Shown: positions 33,357-42,820, numbered from the stretch's first letter. The stretch is DNA of 64,000 nt from Afipia sp. (GCA_017308575.1 JAFKEQ010000006.1:5001-69000), one strand, 5' to 3'. Translations and numbers: made by a program. Notes: generated by a model from the sequence alone, not told the origin.

Positions 33357-33685
33357 GCATTGCTCCATTTCTCAGCAAAGCGGTGCAGCGGCATGAAGGT
33401 GCCGAGCAGTTCTTTCCCCAGAGCTGTGAGGCGATAACCGCCGGCATCGAGCTTCTCGACGAAGCCGGCCGCGCGAAGTTCAGCCAGCCGCGCCTGAATC
33501 ACCGTGGGTGAAGCATCATCACACGCCGCGCGCAACTCGCGCGAGGTCAGCGCCTGTTCGCGCATCTCCCAGACAATTCTCAGCGTCCATCGCCGGCCCA
33601 GCAGATCGAGCAATGCCATGATCGGGCGGCTGGATTTCGAGCCGCGGACTTGCTTGGTTCGGTTCTCCGGCGATTTTCGGGTCAC
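33353..33685 (-). CDS. HxlR-family transcriptional regulator
   Basis: 110 aa from the GTG at 33685, supported by AGAGG seven bases upstream. Winged helix-turn-helix with LLDLLGRRWTLRIVWEMRE, LTSRELRAACDDASPTVIQARLAELRAAGFVEK and a wing GGYRLTALGKEL. HxlR proteins act as dimers and often sense reactive carbonyls or aromatics through Cys. The only Cys here is in RAACDDA. It is divergent from a carboxymuconolactone decarboxylase-like gene, with two copies of the same inverted repeat between them. Confidence 0.88.
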   Translation of the reverse strand: MTRKSPENRTKQVRGSKSSRPIMALLDLLGRRWTLRIVWEMREQALTSRELRAACDDASPTVIQARLAELRAAGFVEKLDAGGYRLTALGKELLGTFMPLHRFAEKWSNA

Positions 33686-33704
33686 GAATGGCCTCTTGTC
33701 TTTC

Positions 33705-33743
33705 GCTATTAAAAATGTAGCATACTGCTATTGATATTGTAGC
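33705..33743. promoter_or_regulatory. Two tandem operators between hxlR-type and CMD-like genes
   Basis: GCTATT-N5-TGTAGC occurs at 33705-33721 and again at 33727-33743, with identical arms and a 22-base offset (about two helical turns). They lie between the divergent starts and are the likely binding sites of the HxlR regulator. Confidence 0.7.
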
Positions 33744-33758
33744 ACGAGGAAGCCCGAG

Positions 33759-34304
33759 ATGTCACGGATCGCGCCGCTGGAGCCGCCTTACGCGCCGGAG
33801 ATTCAGAGCCAGTTCGATGCGATCATGCCGCCGGGGGTGCCCCCTCTGGTCCTGTTTCGCACCGTCGCCACCAGCGAGCGGGCCTACAAGAAGTTTCGCA
33901 ACGCCAGCCTGCTGGATCGGGGGCCGCTGACGCTGCGGGAGCGGGAGATCGTGATCGATCGCACTTGCGCGTTGACTGGCTGCGAATACGAATGGGGTGT
34001 CCATGTTACGATCTTTGCCGCAGCGGCACATCTGACCGAAGAGCAGGTGCGCGCAACGGTGCGTGAGCCGGCGAATGCGGTGTGCTGGACGGAAGCGGAA
34101 CAGGCGTTGATCGCAGCGGTCGATGCACTGCATCACACCGCCACGTGGAACGGCAGCGAATTCGATGCGCTCAGGGCCCACTACAGCGACGACAAGGTTC
34201 TGGAAATCATTCAGCTCTGCGGCTTCTATCGGACGGTTTCATATTTCGCGAACGCGCTGGATTTGCCGCTTGAGCTTAACGCGGCGCGTTTCCCGCAAAA
34301 ATAG
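33759..34304 (+). CDS. Carboxymuconolactone decarboxylase-like protein
   Basis: 181 aa. The AhpD/CMD fold core lies in LTLREREIVIDRTCALTGCEYEWGVHVTIFAAAAHLTEEQV (residues about 59-100): one Cys (in TGCEYEW) and the His are present, while CxxC peroxidase spacing is absent. The motif EYEWxxH is common in this subgroup. It probably acts on an aromatic or peroxide compound; the substrate is unknown. Divergent placement with the HxlR regulator suggests inducible expression. Confidence 0.85.
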   Translation: MSRIAPLEPPYAPEIQSQFDAIMPPGVPPLVLFRTVATSERAYKKFRNASLLDRGPLTLREREIVIDRTCALTGCEYEWGVHVTIFAAAAHLTEEQVRATVREPANAVCWTEAEQALIAAVDALHHTATWNGSEFDALRAHYSDDKVLEIIQLCGFYRTVSYFANALDLPLELNAARFPQK

Positions 34305-34313
34305 TTCGCGGCG

Positions 34314-35327
34314 TTAAGCCACGCCCGCGCGCAGGATGTCGTGCAGATGCACGATGCCGACCGGCTTTTTGCCATCGGTGACGATCAGCGCGGTGATCTT
34401 CGAGGCGTTGAGAATTTCCAGCGCCTCGCTGGCGAGCAGGTCCGGGCCGATGGTCTTGGGATTTTTCGTCATGACGTCATCGACCGTGGCGGCCATTAGG
34501 TCTGGCCGCATGTGACGGCGCAGGTCGCCGTCAGTGACGATGCCGACAATATCGCCGCGTGAATCGACGATGCCGACGCAGCCGAAACCCTTCGATGTCA
34601 TTTCCACCAGTGCGTCGGACATCTTGGTGCCGAGCGGTTTCACCGGCACCGTGTCGTCCTTGTGCATCAGGTCGCGCACGAACTTTAGCATCGCTCCGAG
34701 CTTGCCGGACGGATGCAGCGTGGAGAAATCCAGCGCGGTGAAGCCGCGGCTTTCCAGCAGCGCCACCATCAGCGCATCGCCGAGCGCAAGCTGCATCAGC
34801 GACGATGTGGTCGGCGCGAGGTTGTGCGGACAGGCCTCGCGGGCCTTCGGCAGGGTCAGCACGATGTCGGCGGCTTCGCCGAGCGTCGAACTTGCCTCGG
34901 AAGTCACGGCGATCAGCCCGATGCGAAAGCGACGCGAGTAGTTGATCAGGTTCTTCAGTTCGGCGGTCTCGCCGGACCACGACAGCGCCATGATGACGTC
35001 ATCGGCGGTGATCATGCCGAGATCGCCATGGCTGGCTTCCGCCGCATGGACAAAGAAGGCAGGCGTGCCGGTGGAGGCGCAGGAGGCCGCGATCTTCTTG
35101 CCGATATGGCCGGACTTGCCGAGGCCGGTCACGATCAAGCGACCCTTGGCATCGCGGATCAGTTTCACCGCGGCTTCAAATGCGGGGCCGAGATCGGACT
35201 GCAGCGCGTTGGCCAGCGCAGTGATGCCGCTGGCCTCGGCCTCGAGGGTACGCAGCGCGGAGTCGACGGCAGGCGATGCTGCGTGGGTCGCGGAAGGGAT
35301 CGCTGTCCGCGATTTTGAGATGGCCAT
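34314..35327 (-). CDS. kdsD: Arabinose-5-phosphate isomerase (KpsF/GutQ/KdsD family)
   Basis: 337 aa with an N-terminal SIS domain (LIVTGLGKSGHIGKKIAASCASTGTPAFFVHAAEASHGDLG) and two C-terminal CBS domains (SKGFGCVGIVDSRGDIVGIVTDGDLRRH, and ALEILNASKITALIVTDGKKPVGIVHLHDIL). It interconverts ribulose 5-phosphate and arabinose 5-phosphate, feeding Kdo synthesis for lipopolysaccharide. The HxGxLG-like active-site segment HGDLG is present. Cytosolic. The upstream gap of about 245 bases holds TTAAC-rich sequence. Confidence 0.92.
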   Translation of the reverse strand: MAISKSRTAIPSATHAASPAVDSALRTLEAEASGITALANALQSDLGPAFEAAVKLIRDAKGRLIVTGLGKSGHIGKKIAASCASTGTPAFFVHAAEASHGDLGMITADDVIMALSWSGETAELKNLINYSRRFRIGLIAVTSEASSTLGEAADIVLTLPKAREACPHNLAPTTSSLMQLALGDALMVALLESRGFTALDFSTLHPSGKLGAMLKFVRDLMHKDDTVPVKPLGTKMSDALVEMTSKGFGCVGIVDSRGDIVGIVTDGDLRRHMRPDLMAATVDDVMTKNPKTIGPDLLASEALEILNASKITALIVTDGKKPVGIVHLHDILRAGVA

Positions 35328-35435
35328 GCGTTGTTCCAGTTGGTTCGGACGGTCGCGCGTTCAGCGCCCTGATCTAGGATTTTTCCTACCACATCGGAGC
35401 CTCCGGCGCGACGCGCATGGGCCGCCTAACCCCCC

Positions 35436-35470
35436 GTTAACCATAATTGTTTTAACTCCATTAACGGTGC
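35436..35470. promoter_or_regulatory. TTAAC-rich promoter region
   Basis: CCGTTAA and TTAACGG form an inverted repeat around a TTAACCAT octamer (35438-35445) and a further TTAAC (35453-35457). TTAACCAT is a CtrA half-site in Caulobacter. It lies about 100 bases before the outer-membrane protein start. No full CtrA box with a seven-base spacer is present. Confidence 0.35.
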
Positions 35471-35573
35471 CGCAAGGCGCCGCCCGGCGGCGATCCGCCG
35501 GCAACAAGCTGAATTCGTTTTGTTTTTTCCGGCGCGGCCTCGATCGGGTTCGGGGCCGGAAGGTGAGTGGACA

Positions 35574-37208
35574 GTGCCATATCGGCGGCAGCCTGCCGGG
35601 TTGTGGGATCATCGCTGGCGTGCGCTGCAATGGCGCGCGCTGCCGGTGTGCGCCCTGCTGGCGCTCTGGCACCCGGCGGCCGTCTCCGCGCAATCGCTGA
35701 CCCCCGATATGCTCAGTCCGTCGCAGGATGGCTTCGCGCCGCGCGACCAGTCGGCGCTGCGCCGGACCGCGCAACTCGGTGCGACGCCCACCTATGGCGT
35801 GCCTGCCGCGTCTGGCGCATCGGACAGCGGGTTCGACTCGCTCAACCGCAACCGCAGGAAGCAGAAATCCTATCCCGGCGCGCCGAAGCCGAAGGCGCGC
35901 GGCCCCGGCACGCCGCCGCCCACACCGGCCAGAACCAGAGCCACTGCTCCCGTTGCGCCAGCGGTTGCCGGCACCGTACCCGGCCAGCCGACGCGCCGCC
36001 TGCTCAGATCCGACCCCGATCCGTTCGCGGCGACAGGCTTTTACACCGGCACGTTTCTCACCAAGGCGGCGGTGGAAGTCTGGGGCGGATACAATTCCAA
36101 TCCGGCCCGTGTCGACCCGCCGAAAGGCTCGGTGTTCTATACCGTGTCGCCCGAGCTGCTGATGACGTCCGACTGGAAGCGTCATTCGCTGATCGTCGAT
36201 CTGCGTGGATCGTTCTCCGGCTACAATGCGAAATTTCCGCCGACGATGGATTGCAACTGCAATCCGCCGGTACCCGTCGCCTCGCCGGTGCCGACCAACA
36301 TCGACATGCCGAGCTTCGACGGCAAGATTAAGGGACGCATCGATGCGCAGCGCGACACCCGGATCAATACCGAGCTGCGTCTGCGTGTGTTCACCGACAA
36401 CCCCGGTTCGCCGAACATTCAGGCCGGCCTGTCAAGATATCCGCTTGCGACCAATGTCGGCGGCACCATCGGCGTCGAGCATGATTTTAACCGCCTGCAG
36501 GTGTCGGTCGCGGGGCTTGCGGATCGCACCACCTATCAGTGGTCGCATCTCGCGGATGGATCGGCCACCGATAACTACGACCGCAACTTCAACCAGTTCG
36601 GCGCGCTCAGCCGCGTGAGCTACGACCTGATGCCCGGCCTCAAGCCATTCGTGGAGGTCGAGGCAGATACACGCGTGCATGACCAAAAGGCCGATCGGTA
36701 TGGCTACTTTCGCGATTCCAACGGCGGCTACCTGAAGGGCGGCTCGACTTTCGAGTTTTCGCGTCTGCTGACCGGCGAGGCGGCGATCGGCTATTCGATG
36801 CGAACTTATCAGGACCCGCGCCTGAAGGATCTTCAGGGATTGCTGACCAGCGCGTCGCTGATCTGGACCGCGACCGGCCTGACAACCGTGCGCTTCAATG
36901 CGATGTCGTCGATTGACGAAACCACGGTGCCGGGCGTTTCGGGTGCGAAGTCGCAGGATTATTCGCTGCGGGTCGATCACGCCTTCCGCCGCTGGCTGAT
37001 CGGCAGCGCGATAGTTGGCACCGGCACGACGCAATATGACGGTTCGCGCTCTGACCGGCGCTATTTCGTTGAAGGCGATCTTGTCTACAAGCTGTCCCGC
37101 ACCTTCCATCTCAAGGGGCAGATCCGGCATGACTGGGTCGACAGTTCGGCGGTGGGCGCCAGCACCAACGCGACCATCGTGATGCTCGGCATTCGCGTGC
37201 AGCGGTGA
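35574..37208 (+). CDS. Outer-membrane beta-barrel protein
   Basis: 544 aa from the GTG at 35574, chosen because AAGGTGAG lies just upstream and the next residues form a signal peptide (ALQWRALPVCALLALWHPAAVSAQS); the TTG at 35520 is an alternative. After a Pro/Ala/Arg-rich linker (PKPKARGPGTPPPTPARTRA) comes the barrel, with repeated amphipathic strands such as AAVEVWGGYNSNPARVDPPKGS and a terminal strand ending in VMLGIRVQR. Bradyrhizobium-type outer-membrane barrels (BBP2-like) look similar. The function is unknown. Confidence 0.8.
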   Translation: MPYRRQPAGLWDHRWRALQWRALPVCALLALWHPAAVSAQSLTPDMLSPSQDGFAPRDQSALRRTAQLGATPTYGVPAASGASDSGFDSLNRNRRKQKSYPGAPKPKARGPGTPPPTPARTRATAPVAPAVAGTVPGQPTRRLLRSDPDPFAATGFYTGTFLTKAAVEVWGGYNSNPARVDPPKGSVFYTVSPELLMTSDWKRHSLIVDLRGSFSGYNAKFPPTMDCNCNPPVPVASPVPTNIDMPSFDGKIKGRIDAQRDTRINTELRLRVFTDNPGSPNIQAGLSRYPLATNVGGTIGVEHDFNRLQVSVAGLADRTTYQWSHLADGSATDNYDRNFNQFGALSRVSYDLMPGLKPFVEVEADTRVHDQKADRYGYFRDSNGGYLKGGSTFEFSRLLTGEAAIGYSMRTYQDPRLKDLQGLLTSASLIWTATGLTTVRFNAMSSIDETTVPGVSGAKSQDYSLRVDHAFRRWLIGSAIVGTGTTQYDGSRSDRRYFVEGDLVYKLSRTFHLKGQIRHDWVDSSAVGASTNATIVMLGIRVQR

Positions 37209-37374
37209 TGTGCTGTCTAGTCTTCCTGCTTTCGCGGGGACGACGTTGTGAATGCTGTGAGCGCCGCGTCTTGACAGCATGAATGCGATAAGAACAAATA
37301 GAGAACATAAATTCGCCGAGTCGCGGAGCCGGCACCAGCGCTGCGATCACACGGCCATTCATCGGAGAGACATC

Positions 37375-37572
37375 ATGTTCGTTCCGGCCACGCAAAACGA
37401 CATCAACCGCTATGACCGCGCGGTGGATAGCGCCATCGCCACCTGTGGCGGCGATATTCGCGGTGCGCTCAAGGCTTTGATCATCGCCAACGAATTTCTG
37501 GAAGAGGAATTGCGGCAGGTGCTGGCGGATCGATCAGTGTCTGTGAAAGTGCCGCACCGGAATGTGGCGTAA
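37375..37572 (+). CDS. Small hypothetical protein
   Basis: 65 aa, soluble and helical. ATG at 37375 with CGGAGAGA upstream. Sequence opens MFVPATQNDINRYDRAVDSAIATCGGDIRGALKALII, with one Cys-Gly-Gly. Proteins of this kind recur in Bradyrhizobiaceae by recollection, but no function is known to me. A possible repeat unit (TTCCTGCTTTCGCGGGG, 37220-37236) lies in the gap before it. Confidence 0.6.
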   Translation: MFVPATQNDINRYDRAVDSAIATCGGDIRGALKALIIANEFLEEELRQVLADRSVSVKVPHRNVA

Positions 37573-37648
37573 GCGATCTGTATAAAAAACATCCCGGCTT
37601 TTGCCAGGACGCTGATCGTGTGTCATGCGCGCGAAATGCGCGAGCGTC

Positions 37649-38977
37649 TTATTTCATCAGTGTCTTCGCCACCGCCATATAAGTCGGCAGCGAGACCGGA
37701 TCGTTGGCGCCGTTGGCGGCCATCGGATGCGAGGCGTAGCGCACGATCACCATCTCGGCTTTCGGATCGATGTAGATGGTCTGGCCATAGATGCCGCGCG
37801 CCGTGAAGGCGTTGTGCTCGTTATGGCTGATCCACCACATGTCGCGGTAGGACCAGCCCTTGAGCAGCGGATAGCCGCCCTTCTCGAAGTCTTCCTTCTT
37901 ACCGCCCTTTTCAATGTCGGCGATGGCGGCGGCGGGAATGATCTGTTCGCCGTTGACCTTGCCCTTGTTGCGGATCATCTCGCCAAAGCGCGCCAGATCG
38001 CGCAGCGTGGTGTTGAGGCCGCCGCCACCGGATTCCGTGCCGATGCTGTCCACCATGAAGTAGGCGTCGTGCTCGGCGCCGAGCTTCGACCAGATGCGTT
38101 GCGACAGCAGATCGGCCATCGACAGGCCGCTGGCGCGTTTCACGATCCAGGCCAGCACCTCGGCGTTCGCGGTCTTGTAGAAGAAGCCGTTGCCGTGCTC
38201 GCCTTCCTTCTTCAGCTTGACGAGGAAGTCGAAGAAGGTGCGCGGCCCCTGATAGTTGGGGCCCATCGGCACCATGCCGCCCGCGCGCGCATAGTCGAAG
38301 ATTTCGGCATTAGGATCGGAGTAGTTCTCCGAGTATTTGACGCCGATGGTCATGTCCATCACCTGACGGACGTTGGCGTCGCCGTAGGCGGAGTCTTTCA
38401 GTTCGGGCACATACTTGGTCACGGGCGCGGCCGGATCGAGTTTGCCTTCCGCCACCAGGACCGAAGCCAGTGTACCGACGAAGGATTTGGTGACCGAGAA
38501 AGCGATATGCGGCCGCTGCGGACTGCCTTCGCCGAAATACTTTTCGTAGACCACCTGGCCCTTGTGCAGCACGAGGATGCCGTCGGTGTAGGTAAGCTGC
38601 AGCGCATCGTTGAACGTGATCGCCTTGCCGTCCATCGTCGTGATCGCGACATTTCCGAGATCGCGCTCGGCGCGCGGCAGCGCCCTGACTGGGCCTTCGC
38701 CGCGCGAGACATTCGCCGTCGGCACCAGTTCGCGCATATGGCTGAAGGCCCAGCGCGTGTTGGGAAACTTCAGGCTCGATCCGTCGGTAAAGCGGATGGT
38801 CTTGTCGGCCGGCGGAGGAAAGCCCTGCATCATGCTGAGCGTCTTCGGATCGGTCTGCGCGGCGGTGGGAAGCGGCTGCGCCGTCTGGGCGTCCAGTCCG
38901 GTGGATGGCAGGGTCATTCCGATGCTCGTCAGGATGGCGCAGAGGGCGGGGACGCGCTGCGTGATGCGAAAGGTCAT
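37649..38977 (-). CDS. Serine hydrolase (beta-lactamase class C fold)
   Basis: 442 aa. Start ATG at 38977; residues 1-29 look like a signal peptide (ALCAILTSIGMTLPSTGLDAQ). The nucleophile motif is SVTKSF (SxxK, about residue 160), the tyrosine motif FYKTANAEVL, and KxG-type sequence is near the end. The pattern fits the esterase/6-aminohexanoate-dimer hydrolase group rather than true beta-lactamases. It is probably periplasmic. Confidence 0.87.
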   Translation of the reverse strand: MTFRITQRVPALCAILTSIGMTLPSTGLDAQTAQPLPTAAQTDPKTLSMMQGFPPPADKTIRFTDGSSLKFPNTRWAFSHMRELVPTANVSRGEGPVRALPRAERDLGNVAITTMDGKAITFNDALQLTYTDGILVLHKGQVVYEKYFGEGSPQRPHIAFSVTKSFVGTLASVLVAEGKLDPAAPVTKYVPELKDSAYGDANVRQVMDMTIGVKYSENYSDPNAEIFDYARAGGMVPMGPNYQGPRTFFDFLVKLKKEGEHGNGFFYKTANAEVLAWIVKRASGLSMADLLSQRIWSKLGAEHDAYFMVDSIGTESGGGGLNTTLRDLARFGEMIRNKGKVNGEQIIPAAAIADIEKGGKKEDFEKGGYPLLKGWSYRDMWWISHNEHNAFTARGIYGQTIYIDPKAEMVIVRYASHPMAANGANDPVSLPTYMAVAKTLMK

Positions 38978-39099
38978 GGTGTTTCCTCGGATGAAATTTT
39001 TTATGCCTTCGTTGCCGAAGTGGCGCGAAGCGTATCCGAGCACCTTTCACGAGGCCAGCGGGAATATCCGGGCGTGCCGTCCTGTCGTAACATTCATGA

Positions 39100-39131
39100 A
39101 AGAAAAAGCCGCCGGACACGGTCCGGCGGCT
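39100..39131 (-). terminator. Terminator of the BA14K gene
   Basis: AGCCGCCGGAC (39107-39117) pairs perfectly with GTCCGGCGGCT (39121-39131), followed on the minus strand by TTTTTCTTTC. It lies 30 bases after the BA14K stop. Confidence 0.9.
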
Positions 39132-39160
39132 GGCTCGCGAGCAAATAGCGACGCGAAGAT

Positions 39161-39535
39161 TTACGGGCAAGGATAGCGGTTGCCGTCGTTGTTCAGATAC
39201 GTGCCCGATGCGGGATCGTAGGAGCGATAGCGCTGCGCGCAATAGGCATGGTTCTGGTTGGCCTGCGCTGCGGACGCCGCGATGGCGCCGCCGATGATCG
39301 CGCCTGCCGCGAGGCCGAGGCCAAGACCCGCGCCGCCGCCGCCGCCGTGATGATGATGACGATAGCCGCCACGGTAGCGGCCGCGATACTGCACATTCTC
39401 GATATCGCTGGATGCTGACGCCGCGCTGGACAGGGCGGCGTTATTCATCAACGGCGCAGACGTTGCGGACTGGGAGAAAGAAAACGAGGCCGTGCTGGCA
39501 ACCAGCGCCACTGCGAGAAATTTTGCTGTTCGCAT
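39161..39535 (-). CDS. BA14K family exported protein
   Basis: 124 aa. ATG at 39535 opens a signal peptide (KFLAVALVASTASFSFSQSATSA). A Tyr/Arg/Gly-rich stretch (YRGRYRGGYRHHHHGGGGGAG) and a Gly/Ala-rich hydrophobic segment (LGLGLAAGAIIGGAIAASA) precede the BA14K-type C-terminus YCAQRYRSYDPASGTYLNNDG. BA14K proteins were first described in Brucella as immunogenic lectin-like proteins. The location is probably the periplasm or envelope. Confidence 0.88.
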   Translation of the reverse strand: MRTAKFLAVALVASTASFSFSQSATSAPLMNNAALSSAASASSDIENVQYRGRYRGGYRHHHHGGGGGAGLGLGLAAGAIIGGAIAASAAQANQNHAYCAQRYRSYDPASGTYLNNDGNRYPCP

Positions 39536-39703
39536 ATCTGTTCCTTCTTTTGACTTCCGGCCGATCGATTCAGCCTGACGGATCATGGCCCAAGATCATA
39601 ACCAATGGCTCCGCGTGCGCCAAGGTTGCGATGAGACATCACGGGAACATGATTTGTTTCAATTTTGAGTCGTTCACGCGGCGAGGTGTCGCGATACCAC
39701 GGA

Positions 39704-41407
39704 TCAATTGTCGTATTCGCGAATGGCGCGGCGGTCTTTCACCACACCGATGGTCACGCCCATCCGCTCGATTCGCGCCACGACTTTTCCGGCGAGGATG
39801 CGGTCGCAGTTCATGTGGGTCGGCGCGATATAGAAATCCGCCATCCGCCAGTCGTAAGACTTGATCCAGTGCAGATTGGGACGCGCATATTCCTCGAACG
39901 AAACACGCTCGCCGCAAACCGCGATATTGTACTGATTGGTCCGTCCGACCTTCGGTTCGGTACGATCGAGAAACTCGTGCAGCTCTTCCACGGCTTCAGG
40001 CATGATGTTGACCCAGTAATCGGTCACGAAATGGCGCGATGCGCCTTCAAGCCCGCCGACAAGCTGATTGTAATAGAGATATTCATAAGGATGCAGGCTG
40101 TAGAGCTTGCCTGCGGTCCATGTGTAGCAGGTCGTCAGCACGGCGATCCACACGATGACGGCATTGCGGTGAATCCGCGCGAGCGCGCTGATCGATGCGC
40201 TGAGACCGACACCCGCCAACACGGCGAGCGGCGGAAAAACGAACAGGAAATGCCGGCAACCGTCGAATGCGGGTCCCTGCGTTATGACCTCACAGATCAC
40301 CGGGAAGGTCGCGGTGAAGGCGATGAGGCCAAGTTCGCGCCGTCGATTGCCATCGAACGCGGTCCAGCCGGCGAGGCGCGGCGCGGCGACAAGCACGATC
40401 CCGACAAGCGTGGATGCGAGTGTGAGCAGGGGCAGCCGGATCGCGATATAGGTCGGGATGTAATAACGCGGCACATCCGCCATCTCGTACACCTTGCCGA
40501 ACAGGATGGTGCGGATGTGGTAGTGGAAGTCGCCGAACGACAACAGGCCGCGGATCGGATTGAGCGGCGCCAGCGCGGCCCATGGCCATGCGGCGATCAT
40601 GATGACATAGGCGATCAGAAGTCCGGGCATGAACCACAAGGCCGATCGCATCGCGAAGCGCGACCGTTCGGCCACGTGGCCCATCACGGGGCGCGGCACA
40701 TTCATCAGGATCGCCAGACCGGCATAGCCGAGCAGAAGCAGGCTGAGCGATTTGGTGCCGAGCGCCGCGCCGGTCATCACCCCGAATCCGATCACGTCGC
40801 GCATGCGCGGCACCGGCAGGTCGCGCGTAGCGCGGATCAGGAAGTAGATCGCCCACGCCATGAAGGTGGCGAGCGGAACGCCCTTGGTGTGGTTGTACAT
40901 GCCGCCGTACCATGAGCCGCACAGCACCAGCGTCATGATGGCGAAGAACGCGGCGCGCGGGCCAGCGATCGTTCGCGCGGTCGCGCCTGCGGCGGCAACG
41001 CCGGCGACGCCGATCAGTGCGCAAAGAAGATGGCGCAACTCGAACAGGTCGACGGGCAGGACATGCGCGAGCCCGAGCGCGACGACATCGAACAGTCCGC
41101 CGTAGAGATAGAGATTGTCGAGCTTGAACAGCGAGCGATCGGTGAAGCCGCTTCGGTAATAGTCGATGATCAGCTGGCCATATTGGCTCTGCACGCCCTC
41201 GTCGTTGGAGACCGCGTAGTCCTGAAACGTCCAGAGTGCGAGAGCGATGAGCCCGGTCAGTGCCGCACAGGCGGCCAGATCGTAAATGTCGTGGGCGCGG
41301 AGCCAGCGTGCGAATTGTGTGAAACGACGGTGCAGCCAGCCGCTGATGCGGGCGCCAGCAAAAATACGGCCGGAAACATCCAGCCTCCCGCCAACCGTAT
41401 CGGTCAT
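39704..41407 (-). CDS. Polytopic membrane glycosyltransferase (GT39/ArnT-like)
   Basis: 567 aa from the ATG at 41407, which has GAGGA about ten bases upstream; ATGs at 41437 and 41482 are alternatives. About ten membrane segments. The first periplasmic loop has SNDEGVQSQYGQLIIDYYRSG, with the acidic pair typical of GT-C enzymes (NDE), and a large soluble C-terminal region from about residue 400. It is likely to transfer a sugar from a polyprenyl phosphate donor in the periplasm. The acceptor is unknown. Confidence 0.8.
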   Translation of the reverse strand: MTDTVGGRLDVSGRIFAGARISGWLHRRFTQFARWLRAHDIYDLAACAALTGLIALALWTFQDYAVSNDEGVQSQYGQLIIDYYRSGFTDRSLFKLDNLYLYGGLFDVVALGLAHVLPVDLFELRHLLCALIGVAGVAAAGATARTIAGPRAAFFAIMTLVLCGSWYGGMYNHTKGVPLATFMAWAIYFLIRATRDLPVPRMRDVIGFGVMTGAALGTKSLSLLLLGYAGLAILMNVPRPVMGHVAERSRFAMRSALWFMPGLLIAYVIMIAAWPWAALAPLNPIRGLLSFGDFHYHIRTILFGKVYEMADVPRYYIPTYIAIRLPLLTLASTLVGIVLVAAPRLAGWTAFDGNRRRELGLIAFTATFPVICEVITQGPAFDGCRHFLFVFPPLAVLAGVGLSASISALARIHRNAVIVWIAVLTTCYTWTAGKLYSLHPYEYLYYNQLVGGLEGASRHFVTDYWVNIMPEAVEELHEFLDRTEPKVGRTNQYNIAVCGERVSFEEYARPNLHWIKSYDWRMADFYIAPTHMNCDRILAGKVVARIERMGVTIGVVKDRRAIREYDN

Positions 41408-41552
41408 CCCCCGGCGATCCTCATACGCATGCGCCATGCCCCCATGGCGAGGCCGGTTCTCCGCCGGCTTGGAACCGACCATAAGTACTGGAAAGGTACT
41501 TGCTCAAGGAAATTGCATTTTGCGGTGCAGTAATTGGCCTCCGCAAAAGGTC

Positions 41553-42665
41553 TTAGACGACGATCGTTAACCGTTTCGCCGCGCGGGTGATGCCGGTGTA
41601 GAGCCAGCGGGCGCGGCTGTCCTGGAAGGCAAAGCTCTCGTCGAACAGCACGACGTCGTTCCACTGCGAGCCCTGCGACTTGTGCACGGTGAGCACGTAG
41701 CCGTAGTCGAACTCGTCATACGGGCGGCGCTGCTCCCACGGAATGTCCTCGATGCCGCCGTCGAAACATTCGCCGCGCACCGAAACCTTGGTGACCTTGG
41801 CGCTGCCGATGTCTTCATCGGGCGAGACGCGCATGGTGATGATTTTCGACTTTGACTGCGCGCGTGATTTCACCCGCCACAACCCGCCGTTGAACAGTGC
41901 TTTCTTTCGGTTGTTGCGCAGGCACACCAGCTTGTCGCCGGCGACAGGCAACGGGTCTTCGATCCCGTTCTTCTGGCGAACGCGCATGTTGTAGGCGCGG
42001 CGGGTGTTGTTGCGGCCGACAAGAACCTGATCGGCGCTCATGACCTTGTCGGGATCGAGCGCGTCGCGCCGCACGACCTCGCTTTCGCCGAAGGTGCCGA
42101 GATCGAGCGCACGGCCTTCGCGCACCGCCATCGACATCCGCACGATGGGATCGTCCTGCGCCTGCCGGTGCACCTCGGTCAGCATCGCGTCCGGCTCGGC
42201 ATCGGTGAAAAAGCCGCCGCCCTGGATCGGTGGCAACTGCGCCGGATCGCCGAGCACCAGCAGCGGACAGTCGAACGACATCAGGTCGCGGCCCAGTTCA
42301 GCATCGACCATCGAGCATTCGTCGATCACGATCAGCTTGGCCTTGGAGGCGGGCGCATCGTCCCACAGTTCAAAGCTTGGCTGTTCCTCGCCGGATTCCC
42401 GCGTGCGATAGATGAGCGAGTGAATGGTGGAGGCGTTGTCGCAGCCCTTGTTGCGCATCACCAGCGCCGCCTTGCCGGTGAAGGCGGCGAATTTCACGTT
42501 GCCGTTCACCCCGTCCGCGATGTGCCTTGCCAACGTGGTCTTGCCGGTGCCCGCATAGCCGAACAGGCGGAACACCTGCGGCGTGCCGCCGCGGCCCGGC
42601 TTGGCCTTGAGCCAGTCGGCGACAGCGCTGAGCGCCTGATCCTGATGGGGCGTGAATAAGGTCAT
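41553..42665 (-). CDS. ATP-dependent DNA helicase, RecD/Dda-like
   Basis: 370 aa. Start ATG at 42665 opens MTLFTPHQDQALSAVADWL. SF1B helicase motifs: Walker A LFGYAGTGKTTLARHIA (about residues 31-47), motif II IVIDECSMVDAELG, QLPPIQGGGFF, and C-terminal YVLTVHKSQGSQWNDVVLFDES plus RWLYTGITRAAKRL. It is shorter than RecD, and close in size to phage T4 Dda-type enzymes. It probably unwinds DNA 5' to 3'; role in repair is inferred. Confidence 0.9.
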   Translation of the reverse strand: MTLFTPHQDQALSAVADWLKAKPGRGGTPQVFRLFGYAGTGKTTLARHIADGVNGNVKFAAFTGKAALVMRNKGCDNASTIHSLIYRTRESGEEQPSFELWDDAPASKAKLIVIDECSMVDAELGRDLMSFDCPLLVLGDPAQLPPIQGGGFFTDAEPDAMLTEVHRQAQDDPIVRMSMAVREGRALDLGTFGESEVVRRDALDPDKVMSADQVLVGRNNTRRAYNMRVRQKNGIEDPLPVAGDKLVCLRNNRKKALFNGGLWRVKSRAQSKSKIITMRVSPDEDIGSAKVTKVSVRGECFDGGIEDIPWEQRRPYDEFDYGYVLTVHKSQGSQWNDVVLFDESFAFQDSRARWLYTGITRAAKRLTIVV

Positions 42666-42820
42666 GACGGGGTGATGAAGCGATATGGCATGAGGGGAGA
42701 CCTCAATAGCTGACTCGCGGCGGTATGATGGCAAATATTGCGGTTTTAGGTGCAGTCTCTTTATAAAGGCAGGCAGCGAGGGGCAACCTCATGCAGAACA
42801 ACAATAAACGGGAGAATGCG

